Shown here piece after piece: positions 32,610 to 41,091 of a stretch of DNA of 64,000 bases (position 1 is its first letter; every line of letters begins with the position of its first letter). A program made the translations under genes and the position numbers. The stretch spans positions 570,448 to 634,447 of the forward strand of contig JAAHFX010000009.1 of the NCBI GenBank assembly GCA_010672785.1, given 5' to 3'. This DNA comes from Sphaerospermopsis sp. SIO1G1. Lineage in GTDB: Bacteria > Cyanobacteriota > Cyanobacteriia > Cyanobacteriales > Nostocaceae. The notes under the pieces are model-generated. The model was not told the DNA's origin. It was given only the letters and a program-made list of their open reading frames with translations, and did not search any database.

Positions 32610-35600
32610 CTATCTATCACCTATCAAAATAAAAGCTGCCCAATAATAAGGATGATTATAGGGTTTTTCTTGCTCAGATAATTTTCGACAATTATCAATA
32701 TTGTTTTTTACATAACTGTTTAATTTTAAATCCTCTTTTGGCAAAGTATCCAGTAGATATTCATACCATTTAATCAACTCTGTCACAGTGATTTCTTTAA
32801 ACCAATTAATAGTTGTATTTAAAGCTTGCACAGGAGATTGCAGTAAAATTAATCTGCGGTAAAATTCAATCATGACTATAGCCGTTGCAGAAGGTTCAAC
32901 GTTCCATAGTGTACTCACAATATCATTAACACCAGCATTTAATAAACAAGTTGCTATACCCACATATTCACCGCTAATATTAGGAATATTATTATTTGCG
33001 TTTTCAACACAGGGGAATGTAAATAGGTGGTAGTTGCTCCCATTGATTTGACTAATTTCTGCTAAAGTCAAATTTTCTTGATTTGCTAACACCAAGGCTG
33101 ATTTCTGGATTTCCCGCAAATTGTTGATAACATGACCAGTAAAATGAAAGATGTGATAATCTGCAACTAAGGCATTTTTGATGTTATCTAAATTCACTTG
33201 TTCACCTTGGAGGTGTTGGCGATTTTTAAACATCTTCCTAACTACTGCTGCGGCAAAATCTTCTGATTTTATTTCCTGGTTTTCAGATATCTCTATATTT
33301 TCCACACTGAGAAATTTCTGTTCTTGCCAATTCGCTAAACCAGGATTGTGAGTTTCTAGTCCTACTTGTACACTAGGCAAATAATTAATTGTGTAATTAA
33401 CATCTGTTTCCAAATCTACAAACAAAGTATGTAAAGGTAATTTATTCAAATCTCGATGGGGAATTAAAATTAAGTTTTTAATCCCTTCTAATTCTTGTGT
33501 AATTGTGGGAATATTCAGGATGCCTTGGAGATTTAATAACCTTCCTTCCATATCCATATACCAGGAGTGGCTGAGGGGTTTTTCTGAGTCTTGATTTTGG
33601 ATATATTCCTGATACTGTAGTTGCCAATCTTCTAACCAATTTTCAAAATTAACTAGGCGTTGTACTGTTTCTGGTAAAATTGCTAAATCTTGTATAGGTG
33701 TGAGTAATGATAGCGGTGATGGTGTTTCGTGTTTAATAATGAAAGTATGTAAAGCCACTGGGCTAAGATGCCAATAAATAATGGCTGTTTGGGAATTGAG
33801 TAAGTTTTGAATTTCTCCATATGCAGGAGAGTGAAATTGATCTTGCCAACCAGATAAAATCAATTTTAAACAGGTATTTTTGGATTTTTCAGCAATTTCC
33901 CAAGCTTCTACTAAATCACCTGTGTCTACAGCTAAATCAACTCCTAGTTGTTGGAAACCAATAAATTTTAAAGCTAGTTGTTTTTTACTTTGATCGGGAA
34001 GAGTATCTTGATTAAGTAATTGTGCTAATAAATATAAACCTTGCTGTTGTAATTCTTGGGCAGTTGATGTGTCTCCTGAGATGATGAATGCTTTGGTTAA
34101 AGCTTGCAGCACTTCTAAATGTAGTTCTGTGAAATCCTCAGTTGTGAGGGTTAATAATGCCTGTTGGTAGTGGGATGTGGCTTGTTGCCAAAACTCATGG
34201 GGTGAGGGTTGTTTTTTACCATATTCATAATGGGTATTACCAAGAGCTAAATGCAGTCTTCCCCAACCTTCTGGGTGAGTATCAGGACGCAGATATGTTA
34301 AACCTACTTGATAGGTGGCTAATTTACCTTCATAACCACGACGGTTCAAGATCGGGTTAGCTGTGGCAATGGGGCTGGGTAAAATCAATGATTCTCTTTC
34401 TTCCACTATTTTACCCACTGCTAAAGCTCTACCTAGCCAGGCTTCCCAATAGTCGAATTTAATTTCTAAAGCACTATCATAGCAAGAAATAGCTTCTGGT
34501 AATCTGTCTAAATAAAATAGTGCTACGGCTTGATTGTACCAAGCAAGATGAAAATCAGGTTTGATGTTAATAGCATTTTGATAAGATTCTATAGACTCTT
34601 CCCTACGCCCTAAATTTTCTAAAGCAATACCTCGGTTATACCAAGCCAAGTAAAAGTCAGACTGAATACTCAGAGCTTTTTCCCATGATGCAATTGCTTC
34701 TGACCAACGTTGCAAATTAAAGAGAACTACACCTAAATCAATTAAAACCTCATGATAGTCTGGTTGAATCTCTAAGGCTTGGTTGTAGGAAGCGATCGCC
34801 TCTTCAAACTGTTCTACTATCCCTAATGCTACACCGCGATAATACCAAGTTTCCTGATCTTCTGGTTGTAAACTCAATGCTTGTTCATAACTAGAAATTG
34901 CCTCCCAAACCAACCCTAGTTTTAACAAGGCTAACCCCCGACTAGACCAAGCTTCTTGGTAATTGGGTTTTAATGTTATGGCCTGGTCAAAAGATGCGAT
35001 CGCCCCATCCAAGTCTCCTAACTCACCCAGAACCGCACCTCGGTTATACCAACCCTTAGCAAAATTGGGTTTTAATTTTAAAGCTTGATCATAAGCAGCG
35101 ATCGCCTCATCAAACCGTTGTAAATGTAACAGAGTTAAACCTTGATTAAACCAGTAATTGTAAGCATCAGGTTGCAGTCTGGTAGCTTGTCCATAAAGAT
35201 TTAAAGCACCTAACAAATCACCAGACTTAGCTTGTTGTAGTCCTTGATAGAAATACTGTTGAGCTTGGCTAACTACAGTTAATTGAAAACTAGGACGCTC
35301 AAAAACTTGTGATTGTTGGTTTTGTTCAACATAATGATCACGCAGTGCTAAGTCAGAAGCTAGTTGCTGAACTAAACTGGTGCTTTGTTCCAACCTCACT
35401 ACCAACTCATCCAGAGTTTGTGCTACCTGGGGTTCGATTTGGGTTAAGGAGTTGTCTAAAGAGTGCGTCACAGGAGATGGTAGAACCTGTTCTTCTTGTA
35501 CAGAATCTAAATCTTCCTGTTGAACAAACTCAAAAATAACAGGTTCAGATGTTTCATCCTCCTCATGATCATGAGTTTGAATATCATCATAATGTCCCCA

Positions 35601-36221
35601 AATCTCCTCCAAACTGATAGCTACTGGGGAAATATTGACATGATTTGGTTCAGGTGCTTGTGTTTGCTCCTCATACTCCCACAGTTGTTCACCTAAATCT
35701 CTTAACAACTGCTGTCCTGGGGTATCTGTCACAAACTCTTGACTTTGTGTTTGTTCCTCTTCCTGTTGTCTAGAATTAATCTCTAAATGTTGCTCATGGT
35801 TATTATCGGCCAAAAATTCCCGGCTTAATAGCTGTACACCAATCTCTGATGCTAGTTCACCTACCTTACCTACATTTAATTCACCCAGCTTAATCATCCG
35901 CGTTGCAGTTTGATTATTTGGTGCAGGTGAAGATAATAATTTTTCACCAAATATCAACAACCAATCTATCCAACGATCAACGGTAATTCTCGGTTCCATT
36001 CGTTGCAAAAATTTTAGCGCCCATTCTTGCCCCTTTGCTTGATGTACGCCTTCGAGCAATTCATTAAACAACAGTTCTAAATCAGCATTGGTCAATTCTG
36101 GCAGACTGATTTCTACCCCATACCCGCCGATATCGTCAGCATTTTGAGTCCGACGATTTCCAAAGGGGTACTTGAAGAATTTGTTAAACCACTGCAATAG
36201 CCACCTGAGCATTTGCCACAT
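32610..36221 (-). CDS. TPR-CHAT caspase-like protein with N-terminal shared module
   Basis: 1203 residues in four parts. Residues about 30-130 are a helical module (LELLFNELLEGVHQAKGQEWALKF, then RITVDRWIDWLLIFGEKLLSS, then LGELNVGKVGELASEIG) also found in the next upstream gene. Residues 130-310 are a Q/E-rich linker. Residues about 320-620 carry eight TPRs (YNRGAVLGELGDLDGAIASFDQAI is typical). The C-terminal CHAT domain, from about 880, has candidate catalytic His1030 (HFTGH) and Cys1071 (FTFPC), and VSTLWNVEPSATAIVMIEFY. CHAT proteins are caspase-like proteases; HetF and CRISPR-associated TPR-CHAT are relatives. Substrate unknown. The preceding gene is 206 bp away on the same strand. Confidence 0.9.
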   Translation of the reverse strand: MWQMLRWLLQWFNKFFKYPFGNRRTQNADDIGGYGVEISLPELTNADLELLFNELLEGVHQAKGQEWALKFLQRMEPRITVDRWIDWLLIFGEKLLSSPAPNNQTATRMIKLGELNVGKVGELASEIGVQLLSREFLADNNHEQHLEINSRQQEEEQTQSQEFVTDTPGQQLLRDLGEQLWEYEEQTQAPEPNHVNISPVAISLEEIWGHYDDIQTHDHEEDETSEPVIFEFVQQEDLDSVQEEQVLPSPVTHSLDNSLTQIEPQVAQTLDELVVRLEQSTSLVQQLASDLALRDHYVEQNQQSQVFERPSFQLTVVSQAQQYFYQGLQQAKSGDLLGALNLYGQATRLQPDAYNYWFNQGLTLLHLQRFDEAIAAYDQALKLKPNFAKGWYNRGAVLGELGDLDGAIASFDQAITLKPNYQEAWSSRGLALLKLGLVWEAISSYEQALSLQPEDQETWYYRGVALGIVEQFEEAIASYNQALEIQPDYHEVLIDLGVVLFNLQRWSEAIASWEKALSIQSDFYLAWYNRGIALENLGRREESIESYQNAINIKPDFHLAWYNQAVALFYLDRLPEAISCYDSALEIKFDYWEAWLGRALAVGKIVEERESLILPSPIATANPILNRRGYEGKLATYQVGLTYLRPDTHPEGWGRLHLALGNTHYEYGKKQPSPHEFWQQATSHYQQALLTLTTEDFTELHLEVLQALTKAFIISGDTSTAQELQQQGLYLLAQLLNQDTLPDQSKKQLALKFIGFQQLGVDLAVDTGDLVEAWEIAEKSKNTCLKLILSGWQDQFHSPAYGEIQNLLNSQTAIIYWHLSPVALHTFIIKHETPSPLSLLTPIQDLAILPETVQRLVNFENWLEDWQLQYQEYIQNQDSEKPLSHSWYMDMEGRLLNLQGILNIPTITQELEGIKNLILIPHRDLNKLPLHTLFVDLETDVNYTINYLPSVQVGLETHNPGLANWQEQKFLSVENIEISENQEIKSEDFAAAVVRKMFKNRQHLQGEQVNLDNIKNALVADYHIFHFTGHVINNLREIQKSALVLANQENLTLAEISQINGSNYHLFTFPCVENANNNIPNISGEYVGIATCLLNAGVNDIVSTLWNVEPSATAIVMIEFYRRLILLQSPVQALNTTINWFKEITVTELIKWYEYLLDTLPKEDLKLNSYVKNNIDNCRKLSEQEKPYNHPYYWAAFILIGDR

Positions 36222-36427
36222 TCTTGGATTTTCTTTCTCCTAGATTGTAGCTATCGTTGTGTCAAAAAAATCATGAATCACCTAATATATTAGTCAATTA
36301 ATTAAAAAATGACTACTTATGGTCAGAAAAGTTACATAAAATCTATCAAGATACATACATTTAGGACGTAAGGGGAAAGAGATCACCAGTTATATCGTCA
36401 GTAAATAAGTGAACATAATGTCACTGA

Positions 36428-37045
36428 CTATTGTGCTTGAGCTTGATTAATCAGTGCTTGAACAATGGCTTGAGGATCATCAGTTTCAATACCAAAATCG
36501 TTGACTATCTGCTGACGCAGTTCTTCATTCTCCTGCAACATAATCAATAATTCATCCCATGTTACAGTTTCATAATCTTCATCAGAAAAATTTTCATAGG
36601 CTATAACTGGCTTCCTATCATCAGGGCCTTCATATTCCCAAATTGGTTCACTAGGGATACGAGTTAATAATTTCATCCCAATGCTATATGCTGTATCACC
36701 AACCTCACCTACATCTAGCTCACCTAACTGCACTAATCTAGATGCCAACTCATTGTTAGGAGTGTTAGCTGACAATAATCTGGTCTCAAATTTATTTAAC
36801 CATTCGACCCAGCGTTGAGTGCTAACACGATGTTCTATTTTATTTAACCAATTTTGCGCCCAAGCTTGACCTTTAGCTTGATGAACTCCTGCTAAAAGTT
36901 CAGTGAATAAAAATTCTAGATCCGTATCACTCAAAGGTGGAGCTACTGTGTTGTCAATACTCTGTGTTACTTTTTGACGTTTCTTTTTACTACCAAACAA
37001 ACCCTGCCACAATTTTTTGATCCACTGAATGAAACGCTTAAGCAT
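36428..37045 (-). CDS. Partner protein sharing the N-terminal module of the TPR-CHAT protein
   Basis: 205 residues. A basic amphipathic start (MLKRFIQWIKKLWQGLFGSKKKR) could bind membrane. It is followed by the same module as the CHAT protein: LEFLFTELLAGVHQAKGQAWAQNW, RVSTQRWVEWLNKFETRLLSA, LGELDVGEVGDTAYSIGMKLL. The two also share WEYE. It then diverges into an acidic tail (NFSDEDYETVTWDELL) and a C-terminal helix. Gene order places it first, 206 bp before the CHAT gene on the minus strand. It may be a regulator, scaffold or substrate of the CHAT protein; nothing shows which. I do not recognise a named family. Confidence 0.8.
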   Translation of the reverse strand: MLKRFIQWIKKLWQGLFGSKKKRQKVTQSIDNTVAPPLSDTDLEFLFTELLAGVHQAKGQAWAQNWLNKIEHRVSTQRWVEWLNKFETRLLSANTPNNELASRLVQLGELDVGEVGDTAYSIGMKLLTRIPSEPIWEYEGPDDRKPVIAYENFSDEDYETVTWDELLIMLQENEELRQQIVNDFGIETDDPQAIVQALINQAQAQ

Positions 37046-37236
37046 TTTGCCACCCTGTTGAGTTTTCCTGATTAAAATTTTAACTATGGTTGGGAAAAAA
37101 AATCTTGTAGTGAAGGTAAAGAATATCCAGGAGTTAGGAGAGAGGGAATAGGGAACAGGGAATAGGGAACAGGGAACAGTGAACAGGGAACAGGGAACAG
37201 TGAACAGTGATAACTGATAACTGATAACTGATAATT
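37046..37236. repeat. Spacer of low-complexity GGGAACAG and CTGATAA tandem repeats
   Basis: Runs of GGGAACA(G)-type units (37146-37206) lead into CTGATAA heptamers (37208-37234). An 85-residue frame across it on the minus strand is repeat translation (PCSLFPVPYSLFP) and is not a gene. Confidence 0.75.
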
Positions 37237-37408
37237 AGGGTTTGCTGGATAAATTTTGAGGAGAGGTAACTCTGAACAAAGGAGCATTACGTAAGCGTAG
37301 CTCTCCCGATAGCGTAGCGTGGCGTTAGCCATAGGGAGCATTACGAATTACGAATTACGAATTACGAATTACGAATTACGAATTACAAATACTGTTTCAG
37401 CAAACCCT
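37237..37408. mobile_element. Family C element with AGGGTTTGCTG ends
   Basis: Ends AGGGTTTGCTGGATAAA (37237-37253) and TTTCAGCAAACCCT (37395-37408) are inverted repeats. Inside are GCGTAGCGTGGCGTTAGCCA (37312-37331) and a heptamer run of ATTACGA (37335-37385). The element stops 3 bp before the pyrR stop codon. Confidence 0.6.
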
Positions 37409-37410
37409 AA

Positions 37411-37971
37411 CTACCCAGATACAATGTTGGTAATTAACTCCACTGCATCCCTGTCATCTACATCTTGTAAATAAACTTTGACAATTTCCTCTTTTGAAGT
37501 TGGTAATTTTTTACCCACAAAATCAGGATGAATAGGTAATTCCCGATGGCCTCTATCCACTAACACAGCTAAACGAATTACTTCTGGCCTACCATACTCA
37601 TTGACTGCATTTAAAGCCGCACGAATTGTCCTTCCTTTAAAAATCACATCATCTACTAAAACTACAGTTTTACTTGTTAAATCAAAGGGTATCTCAGTTT
37701 TAGCAGGAGTTCTTAAACCAATTTTATATAAATCATCCCGGTAAAAAGTAATATCCAATGCTCCCACAGCTACGTCAATACCTTCTAAATTTTCTATTTG
37801 ACGTGCTAATAAATTAGCTAAGGGTACACCTCTGGTATGGATACCTAACAATACCAATTGTGATAAGTCTCTTGTCTTTTCAATAATTTGGCAAGCAATA
37901 CGGGTAAGAGTGCGACGCAGTTCTTCTGGTGAAAGAATTTCAACAACTTTAGTAGAAACTTTAGTAGACAT
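37411..37971 (-). CDS. pyrR: PyrR: pyr regulator / uracil phosphoribosyltransferase
   Basis: About 187 residues from ATG 37971 (MSTKVSTKVVEILSPEELRRTL); a longer frame starts at 37998 without added conservation. PRPP-binding motif is VVLVDDVIFKGRTIRAALNA at about residues 100-118, and LVLLGIHTRGVPLANLLA lies near 35. PyrR binds UMP-loaded pyr leader RNA in Bacillus and has uracil phosphoribosyltransferase activity. In cyanobacteria the gene is usually isolated, as here, so the RNA-regulatory role is uncertain. Confidence 0.95.
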   Translation of the reverse strand: MSTKVSTKVVEILSPEELRRTLTRIACQIIEKTRDLSQLVLLGIHTRGVPLANLLARQIENLEGIDVAVGALDITFYRDDLYKIGLRTPAKTEIPFDLTSKTVVLVDDVIFKGRTIRAALNAVNEYGRPEVIRLAVLVDRGHRELPIHPDFVGKKLPTSKEEIVKVYLQDVDDRDAVELITNIVSG

Positions 37972-38029
37972 AATTTTCAAGGACTGGAGACTGTGCAATA
38001 GTGAGAAGCTAAAATCAAAAATTACGAAT

Positions 38030-38216
38030 TACGTTAGCGTTCAGCAAGTGTGGAGTTAGCTATAGCTATCCCGGAATATTACATATAGTGATCCGATTTG
38101 AGTTATGTTCGCGTAGCGTGGCGTTAGCCATATTTTTTGTGGAGTCAGGGAACTCTTAACAGGGAACTCTTAATAGGAAAGAATAATTTACGTATATACT
38201 GAGTTCTGTTCACCAA
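38030..38216. repeat. Spacer with dispersed GCGTAGCGTGGCGTTAGCC repeat
   Basis: A 20-mer beginning GCGTAGCGTGGC at 38111-38130 is identical to 37312-37331. A related word (GTTAGCGTTCAGCAAGTGTGG) lies at 38033. No gene. Confidence 0.7.
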
Positions 38217-39185
38217 TCAAATAAGAGTCCTATATATTATTAATGTGCCTAAGCCCAGAAATAATAGGAAAGAATAACGAGTCAATTGCAAAGCTTTATA
38301 TATGGAACTTGAGCTAATGGGGTGAATAGCATCTCCTAAAAGCGGCTTATGTTTAGCTACTCCACCATACCAGTTTATTCCTCCCATTTGCACACCTAAA
38401 ACAGCAGCATAAGCACATTCACTCCAACCAGAATTAGGACTAGGATCTTTAACTGCATCCCGGCTACAAACTTGCCAAACATATAAAGGTTTACATGATA
38501 AAATAGCCAGTATCATTACAGTTAAACGACAGGGAAACCAAGTTAAACAATCCTCGAACTTAGCACTAAACCAACCTAAATAAGTATAAGGCTCTGACCG
38601 ATAACCAACCATAGAATCCAAGGTACTACTAGCTTTATATGCAAAAGCTAAAGGAACTAATCCTACAGATGGAATTAATGCACCAAGAATTGCATAAAAC
38701 AAAGGTGCGATGACACCATCAGTGGCATTTTCTGTGACTGTTTCTAAAACAGCCCGTAAAACCTCTGTTTCTGAAAGATTTTCTGTATCTCTACCCACAT
38801 AATTGCGTAACATCTGCCGTGCTAATTCTAATTTTCCCATTGTTAAAGGTTGGAGAACATCAACCGCAGCTTTACGTAAACTATGCAGAGCAAAGCAACT
38901 AGCTAAGAGAATACTTTCCACCACAATTCCTAACAATGGATGAACCCATTGAGTAGTTTTAACTATTAACCAACTAAATAAACCACTACCGACTATTAAA
39001 ATTATACCTAGTAAAATACCAGCTAGACGTTGTACGATGGGACTTTGAAAATACTTGAACACAAATTGACTAAAAGTAGAAATTATCATCCCCATCACCT
39101 GGACTGGATGTGGCCAACCCCAAGGATCTCCAATTAGATAATCTAAAAAAGCAGCAATAATTAGTATATAGATGTCATTGGTCAT
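38217..39185 (-). CDS. cbiB: Adenosylcobinamide-phosphate synthase
   Basis: 322 residues of the CbiB/CobD family, which attaches aminopropanol (phosphate) to adenosylcobyric acid in late cobalamin synthesis. Family landmarks: an N-terminal LIGDPWGWPHPVQVMG, a central SETEVLRAVLETVTENATDGVIAPLFYAILG, LAFAYKASSTLDSMVGYR, and a C-terminal SPNSGWSECAYAAVLGVQMGGINWYGG. Four to five membrane helices. In cyanobacteria the product is usually pseudocobalamin. The cofactor is what the class II reductase at 2.9-6.7 kb needs. Confidence 0.96.
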   Translation of the reverse strand: MTNDIYILIIAAFLDYLIGDPWGWPHPVQVMGMIISTFSQFVFKYFQSPIVQRLAGILLGIILIVGSGLFSWLIVKTTQWVHPLLGIVVESILLASCFALHSLRKAAVDVLQPLTMGKLELARQMLRNYVGRDTENLSETEVLRAVLETVTENATDGVIAPLFYAILGALIPSVGLVPLAFAYKASSTLDSMVGYRSEPYTYLGWFSAKFEDCLTWFPCRLTVMILAILSCKPLYVWQVCSRDAVKDPSPNSGWSECAYAAVLGVQMGGINWYGGVAKHKPLLGDAIHPISSSSIYKALQLTRYSFLLFLGLGTLIIYRTLI

Positions 39186-39221
39186 TGGATATTAGTCATT
39201 AGTTAGATTTGGCAGCAAAAA

Positions 39222-39363
39222 GTGACTGGTGACTGGTGATTGGTGATTGGTGATTGGTGATTGGTGATTGGTGATTGGTGATTGGTGATTGGTGATTGGT
39301 GATTGGTGATTGGTGACAACTGAAAACTGAAAACTGAAAACTGATAACTGATAACTGATAACT
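39222..39363. repeat. Longest STRR run: GGTGATT x about 12, then AACTGAA/AACTGAT
   Basis: Two GGTGACT units, about twelve GGTGATT units, then AACTGAAA and AACTGAT units. It fills the spacer between the Rrf2 and cbiB genes and ends 17 bp past the Rrf2 stop. Starts with GGCAGCAAAAAGTGACTGG, a family C end remnant. Confidence 0.9.
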
Positions 39364-39379
39364 GTTACCTGACAATAAA

Positions 39380-39823
39380 CTAGACTACAAAACTTGCTTC
39401 TTCTCCTAGAGAAGCTTGCCAACTCCTAGCATCATAGTAAAGATCAGCAAGAGTAATACTGTACAAAGCTTCTTTCAATTTTTGGTTAAGTCTTTGCCAT
39501 AGGGTAAATGTTACCCAGTCTTCAGCTTGTGTAGGTGTTTGACTGTTGAGAGGTATTTTGGTGAAATCTTCTCCCACCGCCTCTAAAATTTGCCCAATAG
39601 AAATTATTTCTGGTTTTCTTGCTAATTGATAGCCTCCTGAACTACCACGAATTGAGTTTACCAAACCAGCACGACGCATTTCTATCAGTAACTTCTCTAA
39701 AAAAGGAGCAGGAATATCTTGACGCTGGGCTATCACTCTTACCGATGCAGGACCATATTTTGGTTGTAAACTCAAATCTAGTAAAGCCTTCACACTATAG
39801 TGTCCTCTCGTTGTTAGTTTCAT
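39380..39823 (-). CDS. Rrf2 family transcriptional regulator
   Basis: 147 residues. Winged helix: MKLTTRGHYSVKALLDLSLQ, then VIAQRQDIPAPFLEKLLIEMRRAGLVNSIRGSSGGYQLAR (recognition helix and wing with SSGGY). The three cysteines that hold the Fe-S cluster in IscR are absent, so it is not an IscR-type sensor; it resembles the cyanobacterial CymR/Slr0846-like group. The C-terminal helix is for dimerisation. Monocistronic; target genes unknown. Confidence 0.92.
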   Translation of the reverse strand: MKLTTRGHYSVKALLDLSLQPKYGPASVRVIAQRQDIPAPFLEKLLIEMRRAGLVNSIRGSSGGYQLARKPEIISIGQILEAVGEDFTKIPLNSQTPTQAEDWVTFTLWQRLNQKLKEALYSITLADLYYDARSWQASLGEEASFVV

Positions 39824-40183
39824 TGTTCAGGGAATAGGAAACAGAAAATAAAAAATCAAGAATAGGGAATCGGGGAAATAATTCGCCCTACTATATAACC
39901 ATCCTTAGTCAGTCAAGCAAATTTTGAAGGCACTTTAAAAAACTTAAATAAATGTAGTTTATCAGTAATTTACAAATTATATCCATAGCTATCGTGGAAT
40001 ATCTGAATTTTTTTGAGCAAAAAACTTGACAAGACCGATAATTGTGCAACAATTTTGATTGGAAGTGTTATATACTTGGCAAAGCTGAGATAAAAAAATA
40101 AAGGAAGTCTTTCCTATTAACTCAGTATCAGTTAGAATTAATTCGATTCAACCACTTCAAAAATTAAATTTCGACCTAAGTTG
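39824..40183. other. 360-bp divergent promoter region (Rrf2 gene / cyAbrB gene)
   Basis: AT-rich. TTGACA at 40027-40032 could be a -35 for the cyAbrB gene, but no good -10 follows at 16-18 bp. AAAGGAAG near 40100 is too far upstream to be its ribosome-binding site. Otherwise nothing specific is seen. Confidence 0.45.
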
Positions 40184-40600
40184 ATGGCTAAACAGAACAA
40201 AATTAAACCCCTCGTTGGCGAAGAACTGCTCACCAAAGTTAAGGAGCTAGAACACGAAAGTAAAGAAGAAAAAGCTAGACAGTGCGGCTACTATACTACT
40301 ACTAAAAATGGTGTAGAGCGCGTTAATATGATGAAATTCTTAAATGCCTTGATTGATGCTGAAGGCATTGAATTGGACAGTTCATCAGGTGTAAATGGTC
40401 GTGGTGGACGTAGTGCCAGCTATAGAATTAGTGTCCAGTCGAATAATAACTTGCTCATAGGTTCAGCGTACACAAAACAAATGAATCTGAAGCCTGGAGA
40501 TGAATTTGAAATCTCTTTAGGGAAAAAACATATTCGACTACGTCAAGTAGATGGTGAAAACAAAGAAGAAGGAGCAGAAGCAGAAGACACAGAAGAATAG
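40184..40600 (+). CDS. cyAbrB-family DNA-binding regulator
   Basis: 138 residues from ATG 40184. The pattern KPLVGEELLTKVKELEHESKEEKARQCGYYTTTKNGVERVNMMKFLNALIDAEGIEL is the cyanobacterial AbrB N-terminal half. The AbrB-like DNA-binding swapped hairpin is at the C-terminal side (YTKQMNLKPGDEFEISLGKKHIRLRQVD). It ends in an acidic tail (EEGAEAEDTEE). These regulators (CalA/CalB in Anabaena) control nitrogen, carbon, cell-division and heterocyst genes. I cannot decide CalA versus CalB with certainty; ACQCGYYTTTKNG-like sequence points to the cyAbrB2 side. Confidence 0.92.
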   Translation: MAKQNKIKPLVGEELLTKVKELEHESKEEKARQCGYYTTTKNGVERVNMMKFLNALIDAEGIELDSSSGVNGRGGRSASYRISVQSNNNLLIGSAYTKQMNLKPGDEFEISLGKKHIRLRQVDGENKEEGAEAEDTEE

Positions 40601-41091
40601 TTAGGATTGAATGTGCAGAGCGTGCCATTAGGCATAAAATTGCTGCGGTGAAGATAGGTGACAGGTAATAATTTCAGTTAGTTGTCATAGTTCTATGTCA
40701 GACAAACTTGCAAAGTTGAGGAGAATGTTGGAAAAGTTTTTGGAAGTAAAAATTTTCCACACATTCTCCTATACAAGCATATGTTTCTGCTGGTTGGCAT
40801 CTACCTGAAAATCACCTAAATTAAGTGGCAATTCTAATTCTTCCCAATCTGATGTCTGGAAAAACTATAAATATTTTTAAATATAAATACATCAACCATA
40901 CTGAGATTCTCAATAATCGAGAAATCAGGTAGAATGGCAAAATGTCAACATCAGCCCATTATTTAAAGATAACTAGATATAACTATCAATCTTACAGTTC
41001 CACTCTGAAAGCGATCGCACTAAAAGATCGGTTTGAGCAGGGAAAAATCGAGTTAAAAATTAAGTAAGCTGAAACAACGGGGAAATAAACA
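40601..41091. other. 491-bp spacer after the cyAbrB gene
   Basis: No recognisable gene; a 36-codon frame from 40694 overlaps the hairpin at 40719-40770 and is not supported. One HIP1 octamer at about 41010. The lpdA GTG follows a weak GGGGAAA site. Confidence 0.5.
40719..40770. other. Long stem-loop of unknown role
   Basis: AGGAGAATG (40719-40727) pairs with CATTCTCCT (40762-40770), and TGGAAAA pairs with TTTTCCA inside it, separated by a 1x2 internal loop. Total 16 bp. There is no T-run on either side, so a simple terminator is unlikely. Confidence 0.55.
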
